This document shows positions 1 through 10,282 of a stretch of 44,397 nucleotides of DNA, one piece after another. Position 1 is the first letter of the stretch, and every line of letters begins with the position of its first letter. The translations under genes and the position numbers were made by a program. The notes under the pieces are model-generated. The model made no database searches. It saw only the letters and a program-made list of their open reading frames with translations, and was not told where the DNA came from. Location: assembly GCA_003864575.1 (NCBI GenBank), contig BHES01000014.1:1-44397 (forward strand), read 5' to 3'. Source of the stretch: Enterobacterales bacterium. GTDB lineage: Bacteria; Pseudomonadota; Gammaproteobacteria; Enterobacterales; Enterobacteriaceae.

Positions 1-578
1 ACGTCCGATCCGCCCTGTTTTTCCGTCATGCCCATGCCGATCAGCACACCTTTTTTCTGCGCTCCGGGTTGCAGGTGCGGGTCATAACGGTCCGAAAGCA
101 GCGGCGTCAGCCAATGGCTGAATTCAGCCGGGAGGCTTTTCTGCAGTAACGGAATAGCGCCGAAGGTCATGGTTATCGGGCATAACGTGCCCGCCTCGAC
201 CTGCGCATGCAGAATAAAACGGGCCGCGCGCGCCACCGAAGAACCGATTCTGGCTTCCTCCTCCCACGGCAAATTATGTACCCGGTTGGCGATCAGCCCC
301 TGCATCAGCAGGTGCCAGGCTGGATGAAAGCGCACATCGTCCAGACGCTCACCGGTAGCATCAAAGCGCAGCAGTTCAGGGGGATTAACGTTAGCCAGGC
401 GGCCGAGTTCAAGGGATTCGGCCGAGCCAAGCTGCTGACCGAGTGAAGCTAAAACGTCGGCGTCCCATCCGGCCTGCTGGCGGCTTACCGCATCACGCAG
501 GGGAGAATCAGAGAGGAATAAATTACTATTGCTCAATGGCTTAGGTTGATTAAAAACCCGATGTGTTTCCCAATCCAT
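1..578 (-). CDS. aidB: AidB, acyl-CoA dehydrogenase-like alkylation-response protein (5' part only)
   Basis: The reading frame starts at an ATG ending at 578, preceded at good spacing by a GGAG ribosome site, and stays open to the window edge, so about 192 N-terminal residues are present. The product begins MDWETHRVFNQPKPL and contains GRLANVNPPELLRFDA and CPITMTFGAIPLL, which match E. coli AidB closely. AidB is a flavin-binding acyl-CoA dehydrogenase homologue made in the adaptive response to DNA alkylation; its isovaleryl-CoA dehydrogenase activity is weak and its role is thought to be DNA protection. In E. coli several genes (yjfI to yjfC) lie between rlmB and aidB; here aidB follows rlmB directly on the same strand, separated by a terminator. 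Confidence 0.95.
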   Translation of the reverse strand, partial: MDWETHRVFNQPKPLSNSNLFLSDSPLRDAVSRQQAGWDADVLASLGQQLGSAESLELGRLANVNPPELLRFDATGERLDDVRFHPAWHLLMQGLIANRVHNLPWEEEARIGSSVARAARFILHAQVEAGTLCPITMTFGAIPLLQKSLPAEFSHWLTPLLSDRYDPHLQPGAQKKGVLIGMGMTEKQGGSD

Positions 579-679
579 AGTGTTCTCCTTGCCGTGTGAG
601 TAAGGCGAAGTAACGATGGGATCAAGTATGGTAAAAATCGAGGAATTTACAGGCGAATGGATCACAAAGGCAGGAATGT

Positions 680-707
680 AAAACGAGAGCCTCGAGGCTC
701 CCGTTTT
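680..707 (-). terminator. Rho-independent terminator after rlmB
   Basis: An inverted repeat centred on TCGA at 692-695 forms a stem of about 12 bp with one mismatch. On the minus strand it ends in CGTTTT, just downstream of the rlmB stop codon. It separates the nsrR-rnr-rlmB transcript from aidB. Confidence 0.75.
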
Positions 708-732
708 GGTATCGGACATAGCGTGTCTGAAA

Positions 733-1473
733 TCAGGCTTTCAAAGCCCGCTGACGCACGGCTTCGAACAGGCAGACGCCGGTTGCCACCGAGACATTCA
801 GGGAAGAGACCGAACCTGACATCGGAATACTGATCAGCTCATCGCAATGTTCGCGGGTCAGACGGCGCATACCTTCGCCTTCTGCGCCCATCACCAGCGC
901 CATCGGGCCGGTCATTTTGCTCTGGAACAAAGTGTGGTCAGCCTCACCGGCGGTACCGACGATCCAGACATTATGCTCCTGCAACACACGCAGAGTGCGG
1001 GCCAGATTGGTCACGTTGATGACCGGCACGTTCTCAGCGGCACCGCTGGCGACTTTCTTGGCGGTCGCATTAAGCTTCGCAGAACGGTCACGTGGAACAA
1101 TCACTGCGTGCACACCAGCTGCATCGGCGGTGCGCAGACAGGCACCGAGGTTATGCGGATCCGTCACGCCATCCAGCACCAGCAGGAACGGGCAATCTAA
1201 ACTTTCCAGCAGCGCAGGCAGATCATTTTCCTGATACTGACGCCCTTCGCGGACGCGGGCAATAATGCCCTGATGCACAGCGCCTTCGGACTTCTCGTCC
1301 AGCCACTGGCGGTTCGCCACCTGAATCACAATGCCGCTGGCTTCTAGCTCATCGATCAACGGTTTAAGACGTTTGTCATCACGGCCTTTTAGAATGAAAA
1401 CTTCCAGAAAGCGTTGTGGATCGTTGTCGAGTAAGGCTTTAACGGAATGAATACCGTAGATAATTTCGCTCAT
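733..1473 (-). CDS. rlmB: 23S rRNA (guanosine-2'-O-)-methyltransferase RlmB
   Basis: This 246-residue protein is nearly colinear with E. coli RlmB (243 aa), which uses S-adenosylmethionine to methylate the ribose of G2251 in the peptidyl-transferase P loop of 23S rRNA. Residues 1-77 form the SpoU substrate-binding domain and about 95-236 the knotted SPOUT methyltransferase domain. The three family motifs are visible: N108 to R114 in [17 protein letters not shown]198 in [14 protein letters not shown], and N226 in [14 protein letters not shown]. It lies 131 bp downstream of rnr on the same strand, and the gap is strongly structured (a 24-bp palindrome and a nested hairpin), so its expression relative to rnr may be tuned by RNA structure. 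Confidence 0.97.
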   Translation of the reverse strand: MSEIIYGIHSVKALLDNDPQRFLEVFILKGRDDKRLKPLIDELEASGIVIQVANRQWLDEKSEGAVHQGIIARVREGRQYQENDLPALLESLDCPFLLVLDGVTDPHNLGACLRTADAAGVHAVIVPRDRSAKLNATAKKVASGAAENVPVINVTNLARTLRVLQEHNVWIVGTAGEADHTLFQSKMTGPMALVMGAEGEGMRRLTREHCDELISIPMSGSVSSLNVSVATGVCLFEAVRQRALKA

Positions 1474-1492
1474 GATGCTCTTTAAAATAGAC

Positions 1493-1516
1493 TTGCGGAC
1501 AGCATGCTGTCCGCAA
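1493..1516. repeat. Perfect 24-bp palindrome between rnr and rlmB
   Basis: Positions 1493-1504 read TTGCGGACAGCA and 1505-1516 are its exact reverse complement. As RNA it would form GCGGACAG-CATG-CTGTCCGC with two further A-U pairs. It lies 19 bases upstream of the rlmB start. On the minus strand it is followed by GTCTATTTT rather than a clean T run, so it may be a leaky terminator, a processing or stability hairpin, or a protein-binding site. Confidence 0.75.
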
Positions 1517-1531
1517 TTTAACGAAGGATTA

Positions 1532-1584
1532 CGGGCGATTCTATCATCGACTGATTAAAGCATCAGTGAATAAATCATCGCCCG
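1532..1584 (-). terminator. Nested hairpin downstream of rnr (possible terminator or processing site)
   Basis: CGGGCGAT at 1532-1539 pairs perfectly with 1577-1584, and inside it ACTGAT (550-555 of the second thousand) pairs with ATCAGT (1562-1567) around a six-base loop. It starts 21 bases after the rnr stop codon on the minus strand. There is no T run, so I call it a terminator or stabilising structure only tentatively. Confidence 0.4.
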
Positions 1585-1604
1585 GAGCCGCGAGGCAAAG
1601 ACCG

Positions 1605-4121
1605 TTAACTCTGTTCCGGTTTTTTCTTTGCACGCTTGGCTTTGGTGGCTGATGCGATTTTCTGCGTCTGGTCAGAAGGTTTTTTGGCCTTCTTCGGTTT
1701 GCCATCTTTGCCGACTGCGCTCACCGCTTTTTCTTTCTTCGGCTTGGCGGCCTTCGCGGGTTTTGCTGCTTTTGCGTCGTCTTTGCGGAATGCGCTGTCT
1801 GGTTCGAAATTCGCACCTTTCTTACCGGTACGACGACGCCCGGCGTTGGCAGGAGCGTTCGGGCGCATAGCGCGTTCACCCGGATTTTTAGCACGATCGC
1901 GGGCCGTCTTGCCTTCACCGCGTGGTTTACGGCTGCTGGAAACCAGAGCAAAATCGATTTTACGTTCGTCCATGTGCACGGCTTCTACGCGGATTTCGAC
2001 GGTATCGCCAAGGCGATATACCATCCCTGAAGATTCACCGATCAGACGCTGACCAATGTTGTCATAGCGGTAGTAGTCGTTATCCAGTGTGGAAACGTGG
2101 ACCAGACCGTCGATGAACAGATCATTGAGGCGCACAAAGAAACCGAAGCCGGTGACACTGGCGATGATCCCGTTGAAGACTTCGCCGACGTGATCCTGCA
2201 TGAAGTCACATTTAAGCCAGTCCGCCACGTTGCGGGTTGCTTCATCCGCACGGCGTTCGGCCATGGAACAATGCTCGCCCAGTTGAAGCATGTCGTTGTA
2301 GTCACTGTGCCAGCCGCCGGTGGGTGTCCAGCGCTCTTTCAGATTGCCATGCTCTTTCGCCAGCAAATACTTGATAGCGCGGTGCAAGGCAAGATCCGGA
2401 TAGCGACGAATTGGCGAGGTAAAGTGACCATATGACTGTAAAGCCAGACCGAAGTGACCACGGTTTTCCGGGTCATAAATCGCCTGTTTCATCGAACGCA
2501 GCAACATTGTTTGCAGCATTTCGCGGTCAGGGCGATCGGCCAGTTCATCCATGATTTGGGCGTAATCTTTGGGTTCAGGCTTCATGCCGCCGCCCATCAC
2601 CAGACCTAACTCAGCCAGCACGCTTTTCAGCGCAGAAATATGGTCATCGCTCGGACGGTCATGTACGCGGAACAGCGCGGGTTCGTTGTGTTTTTCAACA
2701 AAACGTGCGGCCGCGATGTTCGCCAGAATCATGCACTCTTCGATCAGTTTGTGAGCGTCGTTACGCACGGTCGGTTCGACACGTTCGATACGGCGTTCTG
2801 CGTTGAAGATAAACTTGGCTTCTTCGGTTTCGAAAGCAATACCGCCACGTTCTGCACGCGCCTGATCCAGCGCTTTATACAGAGTGTGCAGTTCCAGCAG
2901 GTGCGGCACCAGCGGCTGGTAATGCTCACGTAGCTCTTCGTCGCCTTCGATTATGCGCCAGACTTTATTGTAGGTCAGACGGGCGTGAGAGCTCATCACC
3001 GCTTCATAGAATTTCGAACCGGTCAGTTTGCCCTGCGCAGAAATGGTCATCTCACAGACCATACACAAACGGTCAACCTGCGGATTGAGTGAGCAAAGAC
3101 CGTTGGACAGGACTTCCGGCAGCATAGGTACCACCTGCGACGGGAAGTAAACAGACGTCGCGCGGCTGCGGGCTTCATCGTCCAGCGCAGTACCGTGGCG
3201 AACGTAATAGCTGACGTCAGCAATGGCGACCCATAAGCGCCAACCACCACCGCGTTTTTTCTCACAGAATACGGCGTCATCGAAGTCACGGGCATCTTCA
3301 CCGTCGATAGTCACCAGCGGCAAGCTGCGTAAATCGACGCGGCCTTTTTTAGCCTCTTCCGGCACCTGTTCGCTCAGGCCTTCAACCTGTTTGAGTACCT
3401 GCGGCGGCCAGACGTGCGGGATCTCATGGGTACGCAGTGCGATATCCACCGCCATGCTGGTACCCATTTTGTCGCCGAGTACTTCGACGATTTTACCGAC
3501 CGCTTTGGTACGGCGCGTCGGGCGCTGAGTCAGTTCGACCACCACCATATAACCCATGCGCGCGCCGTTAATGGCCTCGGCCGGGATCAGGATGTCAAAA
3601 CTCAGGCGGCTGTCGTCCGGCACAACAAAGCCTGCGCCGGCATCAGTAAAGTAGCGGCCAACAATTTGGCTGACTTTAGGCACCACAACGCGAACGATAC
3701 GAGCTTCGCGACGCCCTTTGCGGTCAGTGCCAATCGGCTGCGCAAGCACCACGTCACCGTGGATACACATTTTCATCTGTTCGGCGGACAAATAAACGTC
3801 GTCTTTTTTCACGCCTTCAAGGCGCAGGAAACCGTAGCCGTCACGGTGACCAATGACGGTCCCTTTCAGCAGGTCCAGACGCTCCGGTAGCGCGTAGCAC
3901 TGGCGACGGGTAAAGACTAATTGCCCGTCACGCTCCATGGCTCGCAGGCGACGGCGCAGGGCTTCCAGCGCTTCTTCGCCAGCTAAATTCAGTTCATTGC
4001 CCAGCTCTTCCCGGCTGGCTGGCGCTTCACGTTTGGCCAGATGCTCAAGAATAAATTCACGGCTGGGAATAGGTGATTCGTATTTTTCTGCTTCTCGTTC
4101 CAGGAATGGATCTTGTGACAT
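1605..4121 (-). CDS. rnr: Exoribonuclease R (RNase R)
   Basis: An 838-residue 3'-to-5' exoribonuclease of the RNB family that degrades structured RNA, takes part in rRNA and tmRNA quality control, and is cold-induced in E. coli. In order: an N-terminal winged-helix region (about 18-90), two cold-shock domains (about 85-245), the RNB catalytic domain with the metal-binding motif [12 protein letters not shown], an S1 domain near residues 640-725 ([15 protein letters not shown]), and a long Lys/Ala-rich basic tail from about 735. The ATG at 4121 is chosen because [23 protein letters not shown] matches the E. coli N-terminus and a GGAGG ribosome site lies seven bases upstream; the same frame is open further upstream into the end of nsrR. 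It lies 41 bp downstream of nsrR, as in the E. coli nsrR-rnr-rlmB operon. Confidence 0.97.
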   Translation of the reverse strand: MSQDPFLEREAEKYESPIPSREFILEHLAKREAPASREELGNELNLAGEEALEALRRRLRAMERDGQLVFTRRQCYALPERLDLLKGTVIGHRDGYGFLRLEGVKKDDVYLSAEQMKMCIHGDVVLAQPIGTDRKGRREARIVRVVVPKVSQIVGRYFTDAGAGFVVPDDSRLSFDILIPAEAINGARMGYMVVVELTQRPTRRTKAVGKIVEVLGDKMGTSMAVDIALRTHEIPHVWPPQVLKQVEGLSEQVPEEAKKGRVDLRSLPLVTIDGEDARDFDDAVFCEKKRGGGWRLWVAIADVSYYVRHGTALDDEARSRATSVYFPSQVVPMLPEVLSNGLCSLNPQVDRLCMVCEMTISAQGKLTGSKFYEAVMSSHARLTYNKVWRIIEGDEELREHYQPLVPHLLELHTLYKALDQARAERGGIAFETEEAKFIFNAERRIERVEPTVRNDAHKLIEECMILANIAAARFVEKHNEPALFRVHDRPSDDHISALKSVLAELGLVMGGGMKPEPKDYAQIMDELADRPDREMLQTMLLRSMKQAIYDPENRGHFGLALQSYGHFTSPIRRYPDLALHRAIKYLLAKEHGNLKERWTPTGGWHSDYNDMLQLGEHCSMAERRADEATRNVADWLKCDFMQDHVGEVFNGIIASVTGFGFFVRLNDLFIDGLVHVSTLDNDYYRYDNIGQRLIGESSGMVYRLGDTVEIRVEAVHMDERKIDFALVSSSRKPRGEGKTARDRAKNPGERAMRPNAPANAGRRRTGKKGANFEPDSAFRKDDAKAAKPAKAAKPKKEKAVSAVGKDGKPKKAKKPSDQTQKIASATKAKRAKKKPEQS

Positions 4122-4162
4122 AGCGGTTCCTCCGTTGTCATCAGCAGTTTGTTGAAACTCTT

Positions 4163-4588
4163 TCATTCAACAAGCAATAATTTGTAGAGCGGTGAATTGT
4201 CCCTGACCATGTCAGCCAGAGTATATTCATTGAGCTCATCAAGAAAATGTTCAACAGCAGTATGTAATACCTGCTTAAGTCGGCATGCGGGCGTGATATG
4301 GCAGAAATCCCCTGCGCAATTCACCAGCGTCAAAGGTTCAAGTTCACGCACCACGTCACCAATACGAATGGTTTCAGCGGGTTTCCCCAGCTTAATGCCA
4401 CCGTTCTTACCCCGTACCGCAGTGACCAGTCCAGCCCGGCTTAACTGATTGATGATTTTCACCATATGATTTCGCGATACACCATAGACGTCGGTGACCT
4501 GCGAAATGTTGGTCATCTGATCGTTTGGCAACGACGCCATATAAATCAGTGCCCTCAAACCATAATCAGTAAAACTCGTTAACTGCAC
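4163..4588 (-). CDS. nsrR: Nitric-oxide-sensing transcriptional repressor NsrR
   Basis: A 141-residue Rrf2-family regulator that carries a nitric-oxide-sensitive Fe-S cluster and represses NO-detoxification genes such as hmp. The N-terminal winged helix ([20 protein letters not shown], then [20 protein letters not shown]) and the three cluster cysteines C91, C96 and C102 ([15 protein letters not shown]) are all present. Translation starts at GTG, with an AGAGG ribosome site just upstream. It is the first gene of the nsrR-rnr-rlmB cluster. The 180-bp gap up to the purA terminator must hold its promoter; a TTGACG hexamer is visible there but no convincing -10 at proper spacing. Confidence 0.96.
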   Translation of the reverse strand: MQLTSFTDYGLRALIYMASLPNDQMTNISQVTDVYGVSRNHMVKIINQLSRAGLVTAVRGKNGGIKLGKPAETIRIGDVVRELEPLTLVNCAGDFCHITPACRLKQVLHTAVEHFLDELNEYTLADMVRDNSPLYKLLLVE

Positions 4589-4770
4589 ACATACCTCTGG
4601 GTCGTAGTTTACCCGGTCTTTCTACGTCAACTATGACAACAGGGTGAAGAAGATTGTTTAAGTTTGCTATTAGATGATAAACCAGCCACGAAGTTTGCGG
4701 CTAATCATTTAGATAGTGGATGCTTTGTGGAAAGTAAACAAGCACAGGCAGGCAGAAAAACTTTTCTGTA

Positions 4771-4799
4771 TAAAACAAAACCGGGCGCGATGCCCGGTT
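4771..4799 (-). terminator. Rho-independent terminator after purA
   Basis: AACCGGGC (4779-4786) pairs with GCCCGGTT (4792-4799) around a five-base loop. On the minus strand the stem is followed by TTTTGTTTTA. It lies 40 bases downstream of the purA stop codon and separates purA from nsrR. Confidence 0.88.
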
Positions 4800-4839
4800 A
4801 GGATTCGATTGCAGCATTTGCCGCTAACAAACGGGTCTG

Positions 4840-6177
<1,338 letters not shown>

Positions 6178-6203
6178 TCTCAATCCTTGGTTTCCAGCAC
6201 TTT

Positions 6204-6219
6204 TAGCATACGGTTGCGT
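6204..6219 (-). promoter_or_regulatory. PurR-like operator upstream of purA
   Basis: The minus strand reads ACGCAACCGTATGCTA, matching 12 of 16 positions of the PurR consensus ACGCAAACGTTTGCGT, with the central CG intact. purA is a known PurR target in E. coli. The site lies about 30 bp upstream of the -10 element, where a bound repressor would block RNA polymerase. Confidence 0.6.
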
Positions 6220-6282
6220 GAAAAACTCGGGATCCGTGCTACGTGTCAAAGTGAGAAGTGACAGGAAAGAGGTAACAGATCT

Positions 6283-6483
6283 TCAACCACCGCCATGATT
6301 ACGCAACATGTAGTAAATTACAAAGCCGGCAACCACAAGTGCTCCGCCAAAGCGGCGTAAAATGCTGTCGGGAAGTTGGGTCATAGATTGGATCATTTTT
6401 CTCCATCCTTTCGGATAGAGCATCGGCCCCAAGCCTTCAAAAACCAGAACCAACCCCAAGGCTAACCAAATACTCGAGTTCAT
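6283..6483 (-). CDS. yjeT: YjeT, small inner-membrane protein (DUF2065)
   Basis: A 66-residue protein that aligns along its whole length with E. coli YjeT. It has two predicted membrane segments (about 4-20 and 46-62) around the conserved core GLGPMLYPKGWRKMIQ and LPDSILRRFGG. Its function is not established. It sits between hflC and purA as in E. coli, downstream of a hairpin terminator that follows hflC. Confidence 0.92.
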   Translation of the reverse strand: MNSSIWLALGLVLVFEGLGPMLYPKGWRKMIQSMTQLPDSILRRFGGALVVAGFVIYYMLRNHGGG

Positions 6484-6524
6484 TTTGCGTATTTCTCAGT
6501 GTGCTTATCGGGTCCACATAAAAC

Positions 6525-6548
6525 AAAAGGCCCAGTTAAGGGCCTTTT
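6525..6548 (-). terminator. Terminator between hflC and yjeT
   Basis: AAAAGGCCC (6525-6533) pairs perfectly with GGGCCTTTT (6540-6548) around a six-base loop, and on the minus strand it runs into TTTTGTTTTA. It lies 16 bases downstream of hflC and probably ends most of the hfq-hflXKC transcripts. Confidence 0.88.
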
Positions 6549-6564
6549 GGCTAACGGCAAACCA

Positions 6565-7563
6565 TTACGGTTTGGTTTTATCCGGCGACTTCATAAAGCG
6601 GAAGAAGTCGTTGTCCGGGCTCATGACCATTACGTCATTGCCGCTGCTGAAGCTCTCTTCGTATGCACGCAAACTACGAATGAAGGCATAGAAGTCTGGA
6701 TCCTGGCTGAATGCATCCGCAAACAGTTTGGCCGCTTCAGCATCACCTTCACCGCGGGTGATACGGGCAGTACGCTCAGCTTCTGCCACAGTACGGGTTC
6801 TTTCATAGTCGGCAGTCGCACGCAGTTTCTCAGCTTCTTCCAGACCCTGAGAGATGTGGCGCAAAGCAACCGCATTACGTTCAGCACGCATACGATCGTA
6901 GATAGCGCTGGACACTTCCTGCGGCAGGTTGATTTGCTTGAGGCGAACGTCGATAACCTGAATACCCAGTGCCGCCATGCTGTTCGGGTTCACCGCAGGC
7001 TGTTTGCCATTGGTTTCCTGCTCAACACGTTTTGCTACAGAGGCAATCGCATCATCGGCTTCTGTCGTCGCTTCAACTTCTTCAGCAGAACCGTTATTCA
7101 GGGCGTCACGAACATCCAGCGTCAGACGACCACGTGAATCGGTCACGATGTCTTTCACATCCAGACGACCGATTTCAGAACGCAGACGGTCACTCAATTT
7201 ACGTTTCAGCAGAACTTCGGCCTGAGAGACGTCACCGCCGCCAGTCGCCAGATAGTAACGGCTGAAATCGCTGATACGCCACTTCAGATAGGAGTCAACA
7301 ATCAGGTCTTTCTTCTCGCTGGTCACGAAGCGGTCAGCCTGGTTGTCCATGGTCTGAATACGCGCATCCAGAGTTTTCACTGATTCAACAAAAGGAACCT
7401 TGAAGTGTAAACCTGGCGCATAAACTAATGGCTTGTTATCGCTGTCACGCAGAACTTTGCCGAAACGCAGAACAATGCCACGCTCGCCTTCCTGAACAAC
7501 AAACAGTGAAGCATAAAGCGCCACCAGCACCACAACGACGATAAGTAAAAATGACTTACGCAT
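6565..7563 (-). CDS. hflC: HflC, SPFH-domain modulator of FtsH protease
   Basis: A 332-residue membrane protein with an N-terminal signal anchor (about 4-22), after which most of the protein faces the periplasm. The SPFH/band-7 domain spans about 20-200 and begins VVQEGERGIVLRFGKVL. A helical coiled-coil region rich in Glu and Arg follows (about 210-280), then the conserved FIRSLRAYEESFSSGNDVMVMSPDNDFFRFM. With HflK it builds the large cage around the AAA protease FtsH that limits access to membrane substrates such as SecY and, in lambda infection, CII. hflC starts two bases after the hflK stop codon, so the two are translationally linked. Confidence 0.97.
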   Translation of the reverse strand: MRKSFLLIVVVVLVALYASLFVVQEGERGIVLRFGKVLRDSDNKPLVYAPGLHFKVPFVESVKTLDARIQTMDNQADRFVTSEKKDLIVDSYLKWRISDFSRYYLATGGGDVSQAEVLLKRKLSDRLRSEIGRLDVKDIVTDSRGRLTLDVRDALNNGSAEEVEATTEADDAIASVAKRVEQETNGKQPAVNPNSMAALGIQVIDVRLKQINLPQEVSSAIYDRMRAERNAVALRHISQGLEEAEKLRATADYERTRTVAEAERTARITRGEGDAEAAKLFADAFSQDPDFYAFIRSLRAYEESFSSGNDVMVMSPDNDFFRFMKSPDKTKP

Positions 7564-7565
7564 TG

Positions 7566-8846
7566 TTATTCTCTCCCTACGCGAAGTGTATCGTCACGCT
7601 GTGCGTCAGCACGGCGTTGGTCCATGACACTGCCAGACGAACGGGAACCGCTGTTATTGGCACTGCTGTTCAAATTACCCAGTGAAGTTGGCGCTCTCGG
7701 TGGCAGAAGGCCACCTTGATCGCTGGCTTTACCTGTTGTGGCATTACCGCCACGCAACATCTGGTCCAGAGGCAACATCATCAGATTATTGCTCTTGTCA
7801 CTAACCAGGATTTTACGGGTATGGCTAAGAACATTTTGCATTGTTTCGATATACAGACGCTCACGGGTAATTTCCGGTGCGGCTTTATACTCAGGTAACA
7901 ATTTGGCGAAACGCGCCACTTCACCCTGCGCTTCCAGAACGGTACGATCTTTATACGCTTTAGCATCTTCCAGCTTACGTTGTGCTTCACCATTCGCCTG
8001 CGGCTGAATCTGGTTGGCATAAGCTTCTGCTTCACGGATAGATTGTTGTTCTTTCTCACGGGCAGCAATCGCGTTATCGAACGCCGCTTTCACTTCTTCA
8101 GGCGGACGTGCCGTCTGGAAGTTAACGTCCTGCACCGTGATGCCCATTTTGTACGGACGAATCGTTTCTTCCAGTACGCGTTGGGTATCGCTACGGACCG
8201 TGGTACGGCCTTCGGTCAGGATTTTATCCATGGTGTACTTACCGATAACACCACGCAGCGCACTGTCCGTCGCCTGGCTCAGGCTGTCATCCGCGTTAGC
8301 AACGCTGTACAGGTAAGCTTCAGGATCGGTGACGCGGTACTGCACGTTCATTTCAACGCGCACGACGTTTTCATCGGAGGTCAGCATGACGCCAGAGGCC
8401 GCCAATTCACGAACGGATTCGACGTTAACCGCACGAACCTGATCGACAAACGTTGGCTTCCAGTTCAGGCCAGGTTGTACCAGATGGCTGAATTTACCGA
8501 AACGAGTGACAACACCGCGCTCGGCTTCTTTAATGGTGTAGAGACCACTGGCAGCCCAGATGACAACCACTGCAACGGCAGCGATGCCGACAATGCGCCC
8601 ACTCATGCTATTTTGTGGCCCTGATGTATTACCGGTTCCGTTACCATTGCCTGATCCTTTACCGCCGAAACTGCTCAGCTTTTTGCTAAGTTTACGGAAG
8701 ATATCATCAAGATCCGGCGGGCCCTGTTCTCGGCCGCCCTTGTTGTTGTTACCACCAGAATTATTTCCACCGGAGTTGCCGCTATTATTGCTGCTTCCCC
8801 AGGGGTCGCGGTCCTGTCCGTTATTACCGGGCTGATTCCACGCCAT
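7566..8846 (-). CDS. hflK: HflK, SPFH-domain modulator of FtsH protease
   Basis: A 426-residue partner of HflC (419 aa in E. coli). The first 77 or so residues are cytoplasmic and of low complexity, rich in Asn, Gly and Ser, with the conserved PPDLDDIFRKLSKKL. One membrane segment follows at about 85-103, then the SPFH domain (TIKEAERGVVTRFGKF), a coiled-coil region (AAREKEQQSIREAEAYANQI), and a Ser/Asn-rich tail. It forms the HflKC cage around FtsH. The gene lies between hflX (33 bp upstream) and hflC (2 bp downstream). Confidence 0.97.
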   Translation of the reverse strand: MAWNQPGNNGQDRDPWGSSNNSGNSGGNNSGGNNNKGGREQGPPDLDDIFRKLSKKLSSFGGKGSGNGNGTGNTSGPQNSMSGRIVGIAAVAVVVIWAASGLYTIKEAERGVVTRFGKFSHLVQPGLNWKPTFVDQVRAVNVESVRELAASGVMLTSDENVVRVEMNVQYRVTDPEAYLYSVANADDSLSQATDSALRGVIGKYTMDKILTEGRTTVRSDTQRVLEETIRPYKMGITVQDVNFQTARPPEEVKAAFDNAIAAREKEQQSIREAEAYANQIQPQANGEAQRKLEDAKAYKDRTVLEAQGEVARFAKLLPEYKAAPEITRERLYIETMQNVLSHTRKILVSDKSNNLMMLPLDQMLRGGNATTGKASDQGGLLPPRAPTSLGNLNSSANNSGSRSSGSVMDQRRADAQRDDTLRVGRE

Positions 8847-8879
8847 GTTATAGCTCCATTATTCTATGATTGGTGTTCT

Positions 8880-10184
8880 TCAGGCCAAATCAGACAGGTT
8901 CTGTTTGCGGATATAACCACTCAGTTCCTGCTCTTGTTTGCAGAGGCGGTGCCAGTCAACAATGGGCATTCGCACCATAAGACCGATACTTCCATCCTCT
9001 TCAATCCATTCTTTTTCAATCGCCTGAAGCTGGTAAAAACGGCTACGAAGGCGGCCTGCTTCTGGTGGCAAACGCAATTCATGCTGCGCTATTTCACCGG
9101 AGAGGCGCTCCGTCAATGCCTGGAATAACAACGGAATACCTTCACCGGTCACGGCTGAAAGCCAGACCCTGATCGGTAAATTCTCCTCGTTGCGGTCGAT
9201 ACGCGGGACAAAATCATCCAACATATCTATTTTATTCATCACTAACAGCACAGGGATGTCATCTGCTTCAATCTCTGCCAGCACCGTATTCACCGCGTCG
9301 ATATTTTCCTCAACGCGAATATCCGCTGCATCAATGACGTGCAGTAGCAGAGTTGCCTGTCGGGTTTCCTGCAATGTTGCTTTAAAAGCAGCAACCAAAT
9401 CGTGGGGCAGGTGACGAATAAACCCTACGGTATCCGCCAGCACCGTTTCACCAACATCTGCAACCATAATGCGGCGCAGCGTAGGATCGAGGGTGGCAAA
9501 TAACTGATCGGCCACGTAAACGTCGGCCTCAGTAATACGATTAAACAGCGTAGATTTACCGGCGTTGGTATAACCGACCAGTGAAACAGTAGGAATATCA
9601 GCACGCATTCGCGAGCGACGGCCCTGTTCACGCTGTTTGGCGACTTTTTCAAGCCGGCTGAGGATCAAGGTGATCCTGTCGCGCAATAAGCGACGGTCGG
9701 TTTCGAGCTGGGTTTCCCCCGGGCCTCTTGCACCAATACCGCCACCCTGACGCTCAAGGTGTGTCCAGCCGCGAACCAGTCGGGTAGCAATGTGGCGTAA
9801 TTGCGCCAGTTCTACTTGTAACTTACCTTCGTGAGTTCGTGCACGCTGAGCAAAGATATCTAAAATTAATCCGGTACGATCGACCACGCGACATTCGCAC
9901 AGCGCTTCCAGGTTTCTTTCCTGGCCAGGTGTCAATGCGTGATCAAACAGGATAACAGACGCGCCAGTTGCTTTAACGGCATCTGCAATTTCTTGGGCCT
10001 TTCCTTCACCGACAAAGTATTTAGGGTGCGGCGCCTTACGGCTACCTGTGACGACTTGCAACGTCTCAACACCTGCAGAAGAAACCAGCGATTCGAATTC
10101 GCTCAGGTCCTCTGTGTCTTTGTCTCGCGAGAAATAGATATGAACCAGTACGGCCTGCTCACCGGCTTCATAACGGTCAAACAA
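8880..10184 (-). CDS. hflX: HflX, ribosome-rescuing GTPase
   Basis: A 434-residue GTPase of the Obg-HflX group that binds the 50S subunit and splits stalled ribosomes, especially after heat stress. The N-terminal HflX domain (KAPHPKYFVGEGKAQEI, FDHALTPGQERNLE) is followed by a linker helix region with GGIGARGPGETQLETDRR and then the G domain with GYTNAGKST (G1), DTVGFI (G3) and NKID (G4). The start codon is TTG, with GAGG seven to eight bases upstream, giving the family N-terminus MFDRYEAGEQAVLVHIYF. It lies 98 bp downstream of hfq, and the gap holds a strong hairpin. Confidence 0.96.
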   Translation of the reverse strand: MFDRYEAGEQAVLVHIYFSRDKDTEDLSEFESLVSSAGVETLQVVTGSRKAPHPKYFVGEGKAQEIADAVKATGASVILFDHALTPGQERNLEALCECRVVDRTGLILDIFAQRARTHEGKLQVELAQLRHIATRLVRGWTHLERQGGGIGARGPGETQLETDRRLLRDRITLILSRLEKVAKQREQGRRSRMRADIPTVSLVGYTNAGKSTLFNRITEADVYVADQLFATLDPTLRRIMVADVGETVLADTVGFIRHLPHDLVAAFKATLQETRQATLLLHVIDAADIRVEENIDAVNTVLAEIEADDIPVLLVMNKIDMLDDFVPRIDRNEENLPIRVWLSAVTGEGIPLLFQALTERLSGEIAQHELRLPPEAGRLRSRFYQLQAIEKEWIEEDGSIGLMVRMPIVDWHRLCKQEQELSGYIRKQNLSDLA

Positions 10185-10221
10185 GCTGATGACCTCTCAT
10201 TTGGGAAAAAACCGCCAGCCA

Positions 10222-10258
10222 GGGGCTCATAAGCATAATTGGACTACTTATGGGCCCC
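10222..10258 (-). terminator. Long hairpin between hfq and hflX
   Basis: GGGGCTCATAAG (10222-10233) pairs with CTTATGGGCCCC (10247-10258), a 12-bp stem with a single G-U pair and a 13-base loop. On the minus strand a run of six T lies about 10 bases beyond the stem. The position, 24 bases after the hfq stop, fits an hfq terminator or attenuator that sets the ratio of Hfq to HflX. Confidence 0.6.
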
Positions 10259-10282
10259 GTCGTGGTTGACCTGCAATGCGCT

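Noticed and set aside
6499..8624. Open frames of 212 and 214 codons antisense to hflC and hflK
   Set aside because: They mirror conserved coding sequence on the other strand and have no start signals or family resemblance.
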